A stretch of 64,000 bases of DNA from Chryseobacterium sp. MYb7 (lineage in GTDB: Bacteria > Bacteroidota > Bacteroidia > Flavobacteriales > Weeksellaceae): positions 1 through 64,000 of the forward strand of contig NZ_PCOU01000006.1 in assembly GCF_002979455.1 (NCBI RefSeq), written 5' to 3'. A program made the translations under genes and the position numbers. Shown here piece by piece: positions 1 through 7,712 of the stretch (within the stretch, counting starts at the first letter, position 1; each line of letters opens with the position of its first letter). Below the pieces are notes generated by a model. The model searched no databases and was not told the origin of the DNA. It was given only the letters and a program-made list of their open reading frames with translations.

Positions 1-1
1 C

Positions 2-73
2 TGGATCGGATTCAATTATTTAGCTTTTATTGTTATTGCTTGTAAAAAATTCATAAAAAGAAAGTCAAGATGA
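2..73 (+). CDS. C-terminal end of an upstream membrane protein (partial)
   Basis: An open frame enters the window and stops with TGA at 71-73. The visible residues read like the end of a membrane segment (WIGFNYLAFIVIAC) followed by a basic cytoplasmic tail (KKFIKRKSR). A GCAA-loop hairpin with a T run follows about 20 nt later, as expected after a gene. Too little is visible to name the protein. The fragment could be chance, but its composition and the terminator support a real gene end. Confidence 0.45.
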   Translation, partial: WIGFNYLAFIVIACKKFIKRKSR

Positions 74-92
74 GTTCATAAAAATCTTTTAA

Positions 93-115
93 ACCTCAGC
101 AATGAGGTCTTTTTT
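93..115 (+). terminator. Rho-independent terminator of the upstream gene
   Basis: Perfect 6-bp stem ACCTCA/TGAGGT around a GCAA tetraloop, followed by a T run. It sits 20 nt after the partial gene at the window start. Confidence 0.75.
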
Positions 116-203
116 ATGAATATTTTTTCAATTGTAGAATTTATTGTACTTCCCCTTATTATTAATTCTACAGCAACTAAAATATCTGAATTATAATTTA
201 TAT

Positions 204-211
204 TAAATTTG
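204..211 (+). promoter_or_regulatory. Candidate TAnnTTTG promoter for a small transcript
   Basis: TAAATTTG matches the Bacteroidota -7 box. A clear -33 TTTG at the usual spacing is not visible. It precedes a 25-codon ORF and two terminator-like hairpins, so it may drive a small RNA or small protein. Confidence 0.35.
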
Positions 212-224
212 AAACGCAGACAAT

Positions 225-302
225 ATGAAGTTTATCCCTTCATACCACAGAATAGATATTCCCTTCTCCCAATATAGAATGAATATAAATATTCTGTTTT
301 AA
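225..302 (+). CDS. Possible small protein of 25 residues
   Basis: A short ATG-to-TAA frame (begins MKFIPSYHR, ends NINILF) lies 13 nt downstream of a TAnnTTTG box and upstream of two hairpins with T runs at 352-379 and 390-428. No family is recognised. Codon content alone cannot separate it from chance. The interval could equally encode a non-coding RNA. It is listed because promoter, frame and terminator occur in the right order in an otherwise empty 370-bp gap. Confidence 0.2.
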   Translation: MKFIPSYHRIDIPFSQYRMNINILF

Positions 303-351
303 CTTTTCAGAATTTGATGATGAAAAGTTGATAATGTGTTCATAACCTTAT

Positions 352-379
352 AAGTACATTTAGGATGGTACTTTTTTAA
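352..379 (+). terminator. Hairpin with T run (possible end of small transcript)
   Basis: Stem AAGTAC/GTACTT with a 10-nt loop runs directly into a T tract. AT-rich and weak. Confidence 0.4.
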
Positions 380-389
380 GTATTAGGTT

Positions 390-428
390 AAGGCTTCACA
401 TGTTGAAGCCTTTTATATTTTTTTTAAC
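390..428 (+). terminator. Rho-independent terminator
   Basis: Perfect 9-bp stem AAGGCTTCA/TGAAGCCTT with a 5-nt loop and a long T-rich tail. It insulates the next gene from the intergenic transcript. Confidence 0.75.
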
Positions 429-445
429 AGTTATTAAGATTTTAT

Positions 446-453
446 TATTTTTG
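446..453 (+). promoter_or_regulatory. TAnnTTTG promoter box for the DUF3857 gene
   Basis: TATTTTTG matches the Bacteroidota -7 consensus and ends 16 nt before the ATG, so the 5' leader is very short. Confidence 0.65.
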
Positions 454-469
454 CATAATCTTAATAACT

Positions 470-2362
470 ATGATGAAAATATTAGTTTTAGGGGCTTTAT
501 CTATCGCCTCATTACATTTTGCACAGAGCTATCCTGCCTCTGCTATTCCCGAGAATTTAAAGAAAAATGCTAACGTCGTTGTAAGAAAGGACTTCACGAC
601 TGCTCAGATCAACAAGATCGATGAAATAAAATACCAGTATAATACCGTTACTACAGTGTTAAATAAAGACGGTAACGAACAGGCTGTCATTTATATTCCT
701 TATGATAAACAAAGGCGTATTTCAAACATAAAAGTTACCATTTATGATGAAGCCGGGAAAAAGATCAAGAGTGTTTCAAAGTCTGATTTTCAGGATATAT
801 CAAATAACTCTCAGGGAGTTTTTTATTCTGATAACAGAACGTTGGTATACTCATATACACCGGCTCAGTATCCTTATACGGTGGATTTTTCTTATGAAAC
901 AAATGATGAAAATACAGTTTTTATCCCTGATTTTGTGCCTTTTAACTCTGTGAAAACATCTTTGGAAGAAGCTCAGTTCAAAATCATTAATAATTCAGGA
1001 ATTGAATTGAGAACCAAGATTTATCCTTCAAAATATAATTATACATCTGTAATAGAAAGCGGTAGCGGAAATGATAAGACTTACGCATACAAAAATGTCC
1101 CTGCTATTGATGATGCCTTTATGATACCACAGCCTGTTAAGATTTTGCCTGCAGTAGATTTTGCTCTGGCAAGATTCAGCCTGGCAGGAAAACAGGGAAC
1201 TTTGAATAACTGGACAGATTTCGGAACATGGATTTATAATGACCTTTTGATACCCGTTTCAGGATCTACTCCTGCTATTAAAGCTGAAGTAGCCTCTTTA
1301 CAGCTGCAGGGATCCGTGGAAGATAAAGTAAAGAAAATTTACCAGTACATGCAGAACAAAAGCCGCTATATTGCTGTATCTCTAGGAATAGGAGGTTGGC
1401 AGCCTATGCTACCGGATGAAGTTCAGAAAAAAGGATATGGAGACTGTAAAGGGCTTACCAATTATATGAGAATTCTTTTGACCGAGGCAGGAATTCCATC
1501 CACGTATTGTATTATCAATTCCAGCAGTTCACAGGTCTCTTTTGATCCTGAATTCCCATCTATGGGTGGAAACCATGTTATTCTGATGGTTCCTACTGAA
1601 AAAGGAAATATCTGGCTTGAAAACACGTCTCAGCAAATAGCTTTTAACCATTTAAGTTACAGCACAACGGATAGGAATGTACTGGCTGTGACTCAAAAAG
1701 GAATAGAGCTGATCAATACACCTGTATATAAAGCAGAACAGAATAAAGAAAAGCAGACATTGAAGATTAACCTTCATGAGGATAACAGTATTATAGGAAC
1801 TGGAAATTTTTACTATACGGGAAATCAGTATGATTATAATTTAAGATTGGCTAATCTTAACCCTAAAGAAAAAAATGATGCAGTAAAAAGGATATTTGAT
1901 ATTTTAAACTTTGAAAAGGTTGAAATGAAAAACTTTAATAATGACAGAGACAATGCTGCCATTACCTATGATCTGGATTTTAAGACTAATAATTATTCTA
2001 AAAAAGCAGGAAACAGTCTTTTGTTCAGATCTGTCCCTATTTTTACAGATGCTGTTTTTAAAACCGATGAAAGTCGTGAACTTCCTTTTGAGGTAGGGAT
2101 GTCTTATGAAGATGAATATGAAATTGCATTTATTCTTCCTCAAGGTTACAAAATTGACGAAACTCCCGATAATTCCAATATCACTTCAGAATTTGGATCT
2201 TATAAGCTAAGCTTCGTTAAAAGTAACGACGAGATAAAAGTAATTAGAAAAATGCAAATTAATAAAGGACTATACCCAAAAGAAAAATACAACGATTACA
2301 TAAGTTTCAGAAAAAAAATTCTGAACATGGATAATTCAAAAATCTTAATAACTAAAATATAA
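470..2362 (+). CDS. Secreted DUF3857 / transglutaminase-like protein
   Basis: A 630-residue exported protein with a signal peptide ending near residue 19 (LHFAQ). The N-terminal half matches the DUF3857 type of Bacteroidota proteins. The middle holds a transglutaminase-like core with the catalytic-type motif GYGDCKGLTNYMR near residue 325 and a later His in GGNHVILMVP near residue 366. The substrate is unknown; related proteins sit in the periplasm or cell surface. A second, related gene starts 2 nt after the stop codon, so the two are co-transcribed and probably arose by duplication. ATG codons at 470 and 473 are both possible starts; the TAnnTTTG box fits either. A 14-nt stretch just upstream of the start recurs at the 3' end of this gene (near 2340), probably by chance. 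Confidence 0.85.
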   Translation: MMKILVLGALSIASLHFAQSYPASAIPENLKKNANVVVRKDFTTAQINKIDEIKYQYNTVTTVLNKDGNEQAVIYIPYDKQRRISNIKVTIYDEAGKKIKSVSKSDFQDISNNSQGVFYSDNRTLVYSYTPAQYPYTVDFSYETNDENTVFIPDFVPFNSVKTSLEEAQFKIINNSGIELRTKIYPSKYNYTSVIESGSGNDKTYAYKNVPAIDDAFMIPQPVKILPAVDFALARFSLAGKQGTLNNWTDFGTWIYNDLLIPVSGSTPAIKAEVASLQLQGSVEDKVKKIYQYMQNKSRYIAVSLGIGGWQPMLPDEVQKKGYGDCKGLTNYMRILLTEAGIPSTYCIINSSSSQVSFDPEFPSMGGNHVILMVPTEKGNIWLENTSQQIAFNHLSYSTTDRNVLAVTQKGIELINTPVYKAEQNKEKQTLKINLHEDNSIIGTGNFYYTGNQYDYNLRLANLNPKEKNDAVKRIFDILNFEKVEMKNFNNDRDNAAITYDLDFKTNNYSKKAGNSLLFRSVPIFTDAVFKTDESRELPFEVGMSYEDEYEIAFILPQGYKIDETPDNSNITSEFGSYKLSFVKSNDEIKVIRKMQINKGLYPKEKYNDYISFRKKILNMDNSKILITKI

Positions 2363-2364
2363 CC

Positions 2365-4300
2365 ATGAAAAAAATAATAGTATTGGTGCTTTGCTCTGCC
2401 AATGCAATCATGTTTAATGCTCAGAAAAAGTATGAATTTCTGAATCCCCCTAAATTCAATGATGCGGATCTGTCTAAAGTGAAATCATTATTAGATGAAA
2501 ATGCTCCTGCTGAGATTTTGTATAAATCAGCTTACTTTATGGTGGATGCCAATACAGGAAACCTTCACAAAAGGTATTATTACAGAGTTAAAATTTACGA
2601 TAAAGATAAAGCTGAAGACTGGTTGAATCTTGAAATTCCTATTTACAATGTAGGAACCAATAGAGAATCACTCGGTAAATTCAAGGCTTTTACCTATAAT
2701 CTTGAAAATGGAAATGTAGTTCCCGTAAAAGTAGAGAAGAGTTCCCAATATAAAAGTAAAGAGAATAAATATGTTACCCTGACTAAATTTGCTTTTCCAA
2801 GTGTGAAAAACGGATCCGTCTTAGAGTATCAATATGAAATTATATCTCCATTCCGATTCATTATTCCGGAAGTATTAATTGAATCTGATACCCCTTCACT
2901 GAATACAGAATATGTGTTGGATGCTCCAATCAATATGTCGTATAATGTAAACTATACAGGAGAAATGACTCCTAAATACAGGGAAATGGAAGAAAGAAAT
3001 CTATATGGGGCTCAGTACAGAACCTATAGATTTGCCTATGAAAATATAAAGGGTTTTTAAAACTGAAAAGTTTGTAAGAAATGACAGGAATTTCAGAACG
3101 AAGATAGGGGCGGAACTGAACTCTACCAATTTTGGAGAACTTAAGCTCTACTCATCTTCGTGGGATCAGATCGGGAAAAGGCTTTATGAAAGTGATGATT
3201 TTGGTGGAGAACTGAAAAGAACAAAACTGGCAAAAGAAAATATGCCGGCAGCCGTTTCAGGGATGAAAACCGATCTTGAAAAAGCAAATGCTATTTTTTC
3301 ATATGTTCAGAAAACTTTTACATGGAATAAAGACAAAGGAGTCTACACTGAAGATGGAATTAAAAAATTAGTGGAAACTAAAATCGGAAATGCGGCAGAA
3401 ATCAATCTTTTCTTGGTAATGATGCTTCGTGAAGCAGGTCTTAAAGCTGATCCTTTGGTGATTTCTACAGTAGAAAACGGAATAATTAATCTGGTTTCAC
3501 CCAATATTTCCAACATGAATTTTGTGCTAGCTGCTGTTAACCTTGATAATCAGCTGCATATTTATGATGCCACCTCAAAGCAGTCTTCACTGGATGAAAT
3601 TCCTCTTAAAAACTGGAATCAATTTGGAATTCTGGTGACTAAAGAAAAGACCCTGCAGATTCAAATGTCTAATTTAAAATCAAGCAATACCTTCCTTACA
3701 GCTAATGCTAAAATTAATGATGACGGAAGTATTTCAGGTACTTATTCAGACCGAGATACCGGTGCTTATGCAATGTATGTGAAAGATAGCTATGATGATA
3801 ATGCAGAAAAATATAAAAAACAGTATAAGGAAAACTTCTCCATGGATTTTACGGATATCAATTCAAAAGTGTTGGAAAATGGAGATTTTGAAAGCAGTAT
3901 GAAATTCTCTTCTTCAAACCTTATTGATAGAGTAGGAAAGAAAATGATTATCAATCCAATGTTGTTTTTAAGTAAGAGTTCTAATGAGTTTGATCAGGCT
4001 GAGGTCAGAAAATATCCTATTGACTTTGGATCTCCAACCACCAAAGTTAAAAAAGTTACCCTTGAAATTCCGGAAGGATATGTGATTGAGGAAATGCCTA
4101 AAGAAAAAAAGATTGTTACAGAAGATAAAGAAATCTCATATACCTATTCTATAGAACAAAAAGGAAATAAACTGGAAGTTACCACCACTACAAAAATTGG
4201 AAGTTCAGATTATCCAAAAGAATATTATCCTGCATTCAAACAGATCTGGGGTGTGGCATCAAAATTTGAAAATCAGGTGATCAGCCTTGTTAAAAAATAA
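2365..4300 (+). pseudogene. Second DUF3857 / transglutaminase-like protein, frameshifted
   Basis: Two frames together make one DUF3857 protein. The first (2365-3060) has a signal peptide ending MFNAQ and the N-terminal domain, and stops at GGT TTT TAA. The second continues one base later (from 3059) with KTEKFVRNDRNF and runs unbroken to 4300, so the joined product is about 645 residues, close to the 630 of the gene just upstream. The break is one extra T in a five-T run; with four Ts the frame is open throughout. The transglutaminase-like part is weak here: the expected Cys position reads GNAAEINLFLVMMLREAG, without Cys, so this copy may be non-catalytic even if intact. It may be a real mutation, a sequencing error or a +1 recoding site (P-site UUU followed by UAA A). 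It is the distal gene of a two-gene operon. Confidence 0.8.
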
Positions 4301-4349
4301 TGCTTCATATAAGTTTGAACAAAATTTAATTAAAAAAATAAGTTTTTTT

Positions 4350-4379
4350 AAAAACCATTCATCTTTTGAATGGTTTTTG
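4350..4379 (+). terminator. Terminator of the DUF3857 operon
   Basis: 12-bp stem AAAAACCATTCA/TGAATGGTTTTT with a 5-nt loop. The T-rich arm serves as the run-out. Confidence 0.7.
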
Positions 4380-4404
4380 TATTTATTATCAAAAAAATTA
4401 AATT

Positions 4405-5232
4405 ATGAAAAACACGATTGCTGTTTTAGTATTGTCTTCTTTTCTGGCAGTTACTGCCTGTAATAAAAACAAAGCAAAAGAATCATCCTCAGAAAAGACA
4501 GAAAACCAAATTCCCGAAAAGTTTATTGTAGACTCTGTAAAAGTAAATGATTCTATGAAGATAACAGATTCATTAAAGCTTTCTTTCACTTCAAAACTCC
4601 TGGTTTTCCCAACAATAAAAGATAAAAAGCTGCTGGACAGTATCTATTTCCAGAATGAAAAAATTACAGACTTCTCTAAAGCCGGACTTCAGGCTTATCT
4701 GGATAATGAAAAGAATAATTACTTCAATTCTGTTAAAAATGATAATAAAGACTTGGCTTCAGATATCACTTATGCCCAAGATTGGTATTCAAGCTCACAT
4801 ATGAATTTGATTTCTAATACCAACGGCTATATGCATATACAATATACAGGAAGTGGCTATGAAGGGGGAGCCCATGATAATTACGGCTTTTCAGAAAGAG
4901 TCTTCGATCTTAAAAATAACAAAAAGGTAGAATTGAAAGACATTACTTCAATGCCTAAAAATATGATTGAAGCCATTCTGATGAAAAATATTGATAAGAT
5001 TAACAGCGGAACGATGGATGGTGACGGCGAAGTAAAAAACTCGGAGATGCTGTTGGTAGAGAAAATTCCGGCATCGGATAACTTTTATTTTGATAATAAG
5101 AACCTGTATTTCCACTACAGCCCTTACGAAATTGCAGCTTTTGCAGCAGGAGATATTACCATTCCTGTTTCGTGGGAGGACCTAAAAGGAACTTTAAATG
5201 CAGAATTTAAAGAAAGAATGAAAATTAAGTAA
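4405..5232 (+). CDS. DUF3298-type lipoprotein
   Basis: A 275-residue lipoprotein: N-terminal hydrophobic segment followed by the lipobox VTAC (Cys19), then a charged Ser/Lys/Glu-rich linker. The C-terminal two thirds contains the block YTGSGYEGGAHDNYG followed by FDLKNNKKVELKDI, typical of DUF4163/DUF3298 proteins (the RsiV C-terminal fold). The gene stands alone between two terminators. Without a sigma factor neighbour there is no reason to call it an anti-sigma factor; a surface or periplasmic binding role is more neutral. Confidence 0.75.
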   Translation: MKNTIAVLVLSSFLAVTACNKNKAKESSSEKTENQIPEKFIVDSVKVNDSMKITDSLKLSFTSKLLVFPTIKDKKLLDSIYFQNEKITDFSKAGLQAYLDNEKNNYFNSVKNDNKDLASDITYAQDWYSSSHMNLISNTNGYMHIQYTGSGYEGGAHDNYGFSERVFDLKNNKKVELKDITSMPKNMIEAILMKNIDKINSGTMDGDGEVKNSEMLLVEKIPASDNFYFDNKNLYFHYSPYEIAAFAAGDITIPVSWEDLKGTLNAEFKERMKIK

Positions 5233-5235
5233 ATT

Positions 5236-5262
5236 AATGCTTCCAGTTCAGGAAGCATTTTC
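5236..5262 (+). terminator. Terminator of the lipoprotein gene
   Basis: 9-bp stem AATGCTTCC/GGAAGCATT with a 6-nt loop, followed by a T-rich stretch. It abuts the promoter box of the next gene, so termination and initiation are compressed into 40 nt. Confidence 0.8.
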
Positions 5263-5270
5263 TATTTTTG
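5263..5270 (+). promoter_or_regulatory. TAnnTTTG box 5 nt before the kinase start
   Basis: TATTTTTG ends 5 nt upstream of the ATG at 5276. Transcription would begin at or next to the start codon, giving a leaderless mRNA. Confidence 0.65.
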
Positions 5271-5275
5271 CGTTG

Positions 5276-6127
5276 ATGAAAAAAGTAGCATTTATTATCA
5301 ATCCATTTTCAGCCAAAAAAAATTATCAGCCGTTTTTGAACGAGCTTAAAAATAAGGTTGAAAATCCACTGTATTACGTTTCTGAATCTATCTTGGGAAC
5401 AGATGAGTTTATTAAAGAGCACTTTAATGAGGTCGATATTTTTGTAGCCATAGGAGGAGATGGAACCATTTCTACCGTGGCAAAAAACCTTATTAATACA
5501 GATAAAATTCTGGCGATTTTTCCGGCAGGTTCAGGAAACGGATTTTCCAATGAAACCCAATTTAGTAAAAATCTGGACGAACTTTTAGAAAAAATAAAAG
5601 TCAAAAACTCCAGAAAGATTGATACATTTACGGTAAACGACAGGCTTTCAATCAATGTTTCAGGAACAGGGTTTGATGGTAAAGTAGTCAAAGAGTTTGA
5701 AAAAACTAGCCGCGGATTCAAAAACTACATCAAGGTTTCTCTGAAAACATTCTTCAATTATAAGCCGATCAAGGTGAAGTTTATGGATGAGGAATATCAA
5801 CAGTACAACGGCCGTTATCTGATGATGAATATCGCCAATACACGCCAGTTTGGTAACAATGCTTATATTGCCCCTAAAGCAAGCAAAAGTGATGGATTGG
5901 TGGATATGGTTTTGGTGAAAAAATTTCCGCTTACTTATTCTGCACTCTTTGCTTTCAGAATGTTTACCAAAAGATTGAAAGATGATGAGTACGTGACGTA
6001 TCTTCCGGTTTCCGAAATATCATTTAAAGTAAATACCAAAAACTGGCATCTGGACGGTGAATTCAATAAAATCAAATCACCTATTCATGTTAAAGTACAG
6101 CCGGCGAGCTTGAATATTTTGGTTTAA
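5276..6127 (+). CDS. Diacylglycerol kinase family lipid kinase
   Basis: A 283-residue protein of the DAGK catalytic family (YegS/BmrU-like), which phosphorylates diacylglycerol or related lipids at the membrane using ATP. The glycine-rich nucleotide loop is clear: VAIGGDGTISTVAKNL near residue 60 and FPAGSGNGFSNE near residue 87. The C-terminal part ends with WHLDGEF, as in this family. The start was set at the ATG at 5276 and not at an in-frame ATG 39 nt upstream, because the TAnnTTTG box and the previous terminator lie between them and MKKVAFIINPFSA is the usual N-terminus. Confidence 0.85.
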   Translation: MKKVAFIINPFSAKKNYQPFLNELKNKVENPLYYVSESILGTDEFIKEHFNEVDIFVAIGGDGTISTVAKNLINTDKILAIFPAGSGNGFSNETQFSKNLDELLEKIKVKNSRKIDTFTVNDRLSINVSGTGFDGKVVKEFEKTSRGFKNYIKVSLKTFFNYKPIKVKFMDEEYQQYNGRYLMMNIANTRQFGNNAYIAPKASKSDGLVDMVLVKKFPLTYSALFAFRMFTKRLKDDEYVTYLPVSEISFKVNTKNWHLDGEFNKIKSPIHVKVQPASLNILV

Positions 6128-6246
6128 GGTTTAAGGTTTAAGATTTAAGGGGGTGAGTTTATTTTGTTGCGAGTTGCGGGTTGTTTTTTGTTCCTGGTAA
6201 CCCACAACGCTAAAGCCTCAAACACTCCCAATCTCAAACTCCCCAT
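6128..6246. repeat. Dispersed intergenic repeat, copy 1 (reverse orientation)
   Basis: This gap between convergent genes holds a short tandem of GGTTTAA(G) units (6127-6150) and then a word-rich element with GCGAGTTGCGGGTTG and the 24-bp core at 6179-6202. That core is the exact reverse complement of 58029-58052. Less exact copies lie near 11.5, 22.45 and 40.35 kb. No coding potential. Confidence 0.8.
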
Positions 6247-7527
6247 CTAAACTTCAAGTTTTTTCTCAACTTCTGTTGGATGATCCAGGCAATATTGAAG
6301 CTGCTTCTTATCAAGCTGTTTTTCCCAGTTGGCAACCACTACTGTGGCCACAGAATTTCCGATTACATTGGTCAAAGCTCTGCATTCACTCATAAACTTG
6401 TCAATTCCAAGAATTAAGGTCATTCCAGCAATCGGGATTTCAGGAACTACGGCTAATGTTGCAGCCAATGTTACAAATCCGGCACCAGTAACTCCAGCAG
6501 CCCCTTTTGAACTTAACATGGCTACTAAAAGAAGCATTAGCTGCTTTTCAATAGGGAGGTGAATGTTTAATGCCTGTGCAATAAAGAGAGAGGCAAGCGT
6601 CATATAAATATTCGTTCCGTCAAGATTAAAAGAATATCCGGTAGGAACCACAAGACCTACAATGGCTCTTGAACAGCCTGCTTTTTCAAGTTTTTCCATG
6701 ATTCCCGGCAGGGCAGACTCTGAAGAGCTTGTACCCAAAACAAGAAGAAGTTCTTCTTTAAGGTAGAAAAGGAGTTTGAAAATATTAAACCCGTTATACC
6801 ATGCCACCGCTCCCAATACCAAAACAACAAAAAGAATAGAGGTAATATAGAATGTAGCGACCAGAAATATAAGATTCAACACAGAATGAAGTCCGTATTT
6901 CCCAATGGTAAATGCCATAGCTCCGAAAGCTCCAATGGGGGCAAGCTTCATAAGCATATGAACAATTTTGAATACCGGAGTCGACAGATCTTGTAGAAAA
7001 TCAGTTACTTTCTGACTTTTTTCTTTTGTTAATACCAAAGCAACTCCCATTAAAATGGCAACCAAAAGAACCTGAAGAATATTTTCACCCACCAAAGGAC
7101 TGAATAAAGTTTCAGGAATAATGTTCATAATGAAGCCAGTAAGCGTTGATTCGTGAGCTTTTGCCTGGTATTGTGACACATCACCCGAAAGAGTAGAAGG
7201 ATCAATATTTAAACCATGACCCGGTTGTAAGATGTTTCCAACTATTAATCCGATGATGAGAGCAAGGGTTGAAAAGGTAAAAAAATAGATCATTGCCTTG
7301 ATGGCAATTCTTCCTACTTTTTTTAAATCGGTCATATGGGCGATTCCTAAAGTAAGGGTAATAAAAATGACCGGAGCGATAATCATTTTCACCAATTTGA
7401 TGAATCCATCTCCCAAAGGTTTCATCTTTTCTCCCAATTCAGGGTAAAATTTTCCAAGAAGAATACCGGCAACAATGGCTATAATCACCTGGAAATAAAG
7501 CTGATTGTATATTTTTTTTGCTTTCAA
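6247..7527 (-). CDS. dctA: Dicarboxylate/cation symporter (DAACS family, DctA-like)
   Basis: A 426-residue inner-membrane transporter of the dicarboxylate/amino acid:cation symporter family. The N-terminus ([21 protein letters not shown], then [21 protein letters not shown]) closely resembles DctA. The family signatures are present: the serine-rich re-entrant loop [12 protein letters not shown], the cation-site segment [13 protein letters not shown] and the later [18 protein letters not shown]. It probably imports succinate, fumarate or malate. It is a single gene, convergent with the lipid kinase. Glutamate or aspartate uptake (GltP-like) cannot be excluded from sequence alone. Confidence 0.8.
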   Translation of the reverse strand: MKAKKIYNQLYFQVIIAIVAGILLGKFYPELGEKMKPLGDGFIKLVKMIIAPVIFITLTLGIAHMTDLKKVGRIAIKAMIYFFTFSTLALIIGLIVGNILQPGHGLNIDPSTLSGDVSQYQAKAHESTLTGFIMNIIPETLFSPLVGENILQVLLVAILMGVALVLTKEKSQKVTDFLQDLSTPVFKIVHMLMKLAPIGAFGAMAFTIGKYGLHSVLNLIFLVATFYITSILFVVLVLGAVAWYNGFNIFKLLFYLKEELLLVLGTSSSESALPGIMEKLEKAGCSRAIVGLVVPTGYSFNLDGTNIYMTLASLFIAQALNIHLPIEKQLMLLLVAMLSSKGAAGVTGAGFVTLAATLAVVPEIPIAGMTLILGIDKFMSECRALTNVIGNSVATVVVANWEKQLDKKQLQYCLDHPTEVEKKLEV

Positions 7528-7625
7528 AGAACAGTCGTTTTGTTTTTTTAAGGGCGAAAATTAAGAAAATTTATCTAAAAACATGACAAAAGTCATTGAA
7601 AATAATCTTTTACATGGCTTACGCA

Positions 7626-7682
7626 TAAAAACTCCGGCTTCATTTATAAAAGATAAAAACCTTATTATGAATGAAGCCGGAG
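7626..7682 (-). terminator. Terminator of the gamma-glutamyltransferase gene
   Basis: 13-bp stem CTCCGGCTTCATT/AATGAAGCCGGAG with a 25-nt AT-rich loop. Read on the minus strand it is followed by TTTTT, so it serves the gene at 7713-9401. Confidence 0.75.
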
Positions 7683-7712
7683 CTGTATTTATTTAATTGA
7701 TTATAAATGTAA

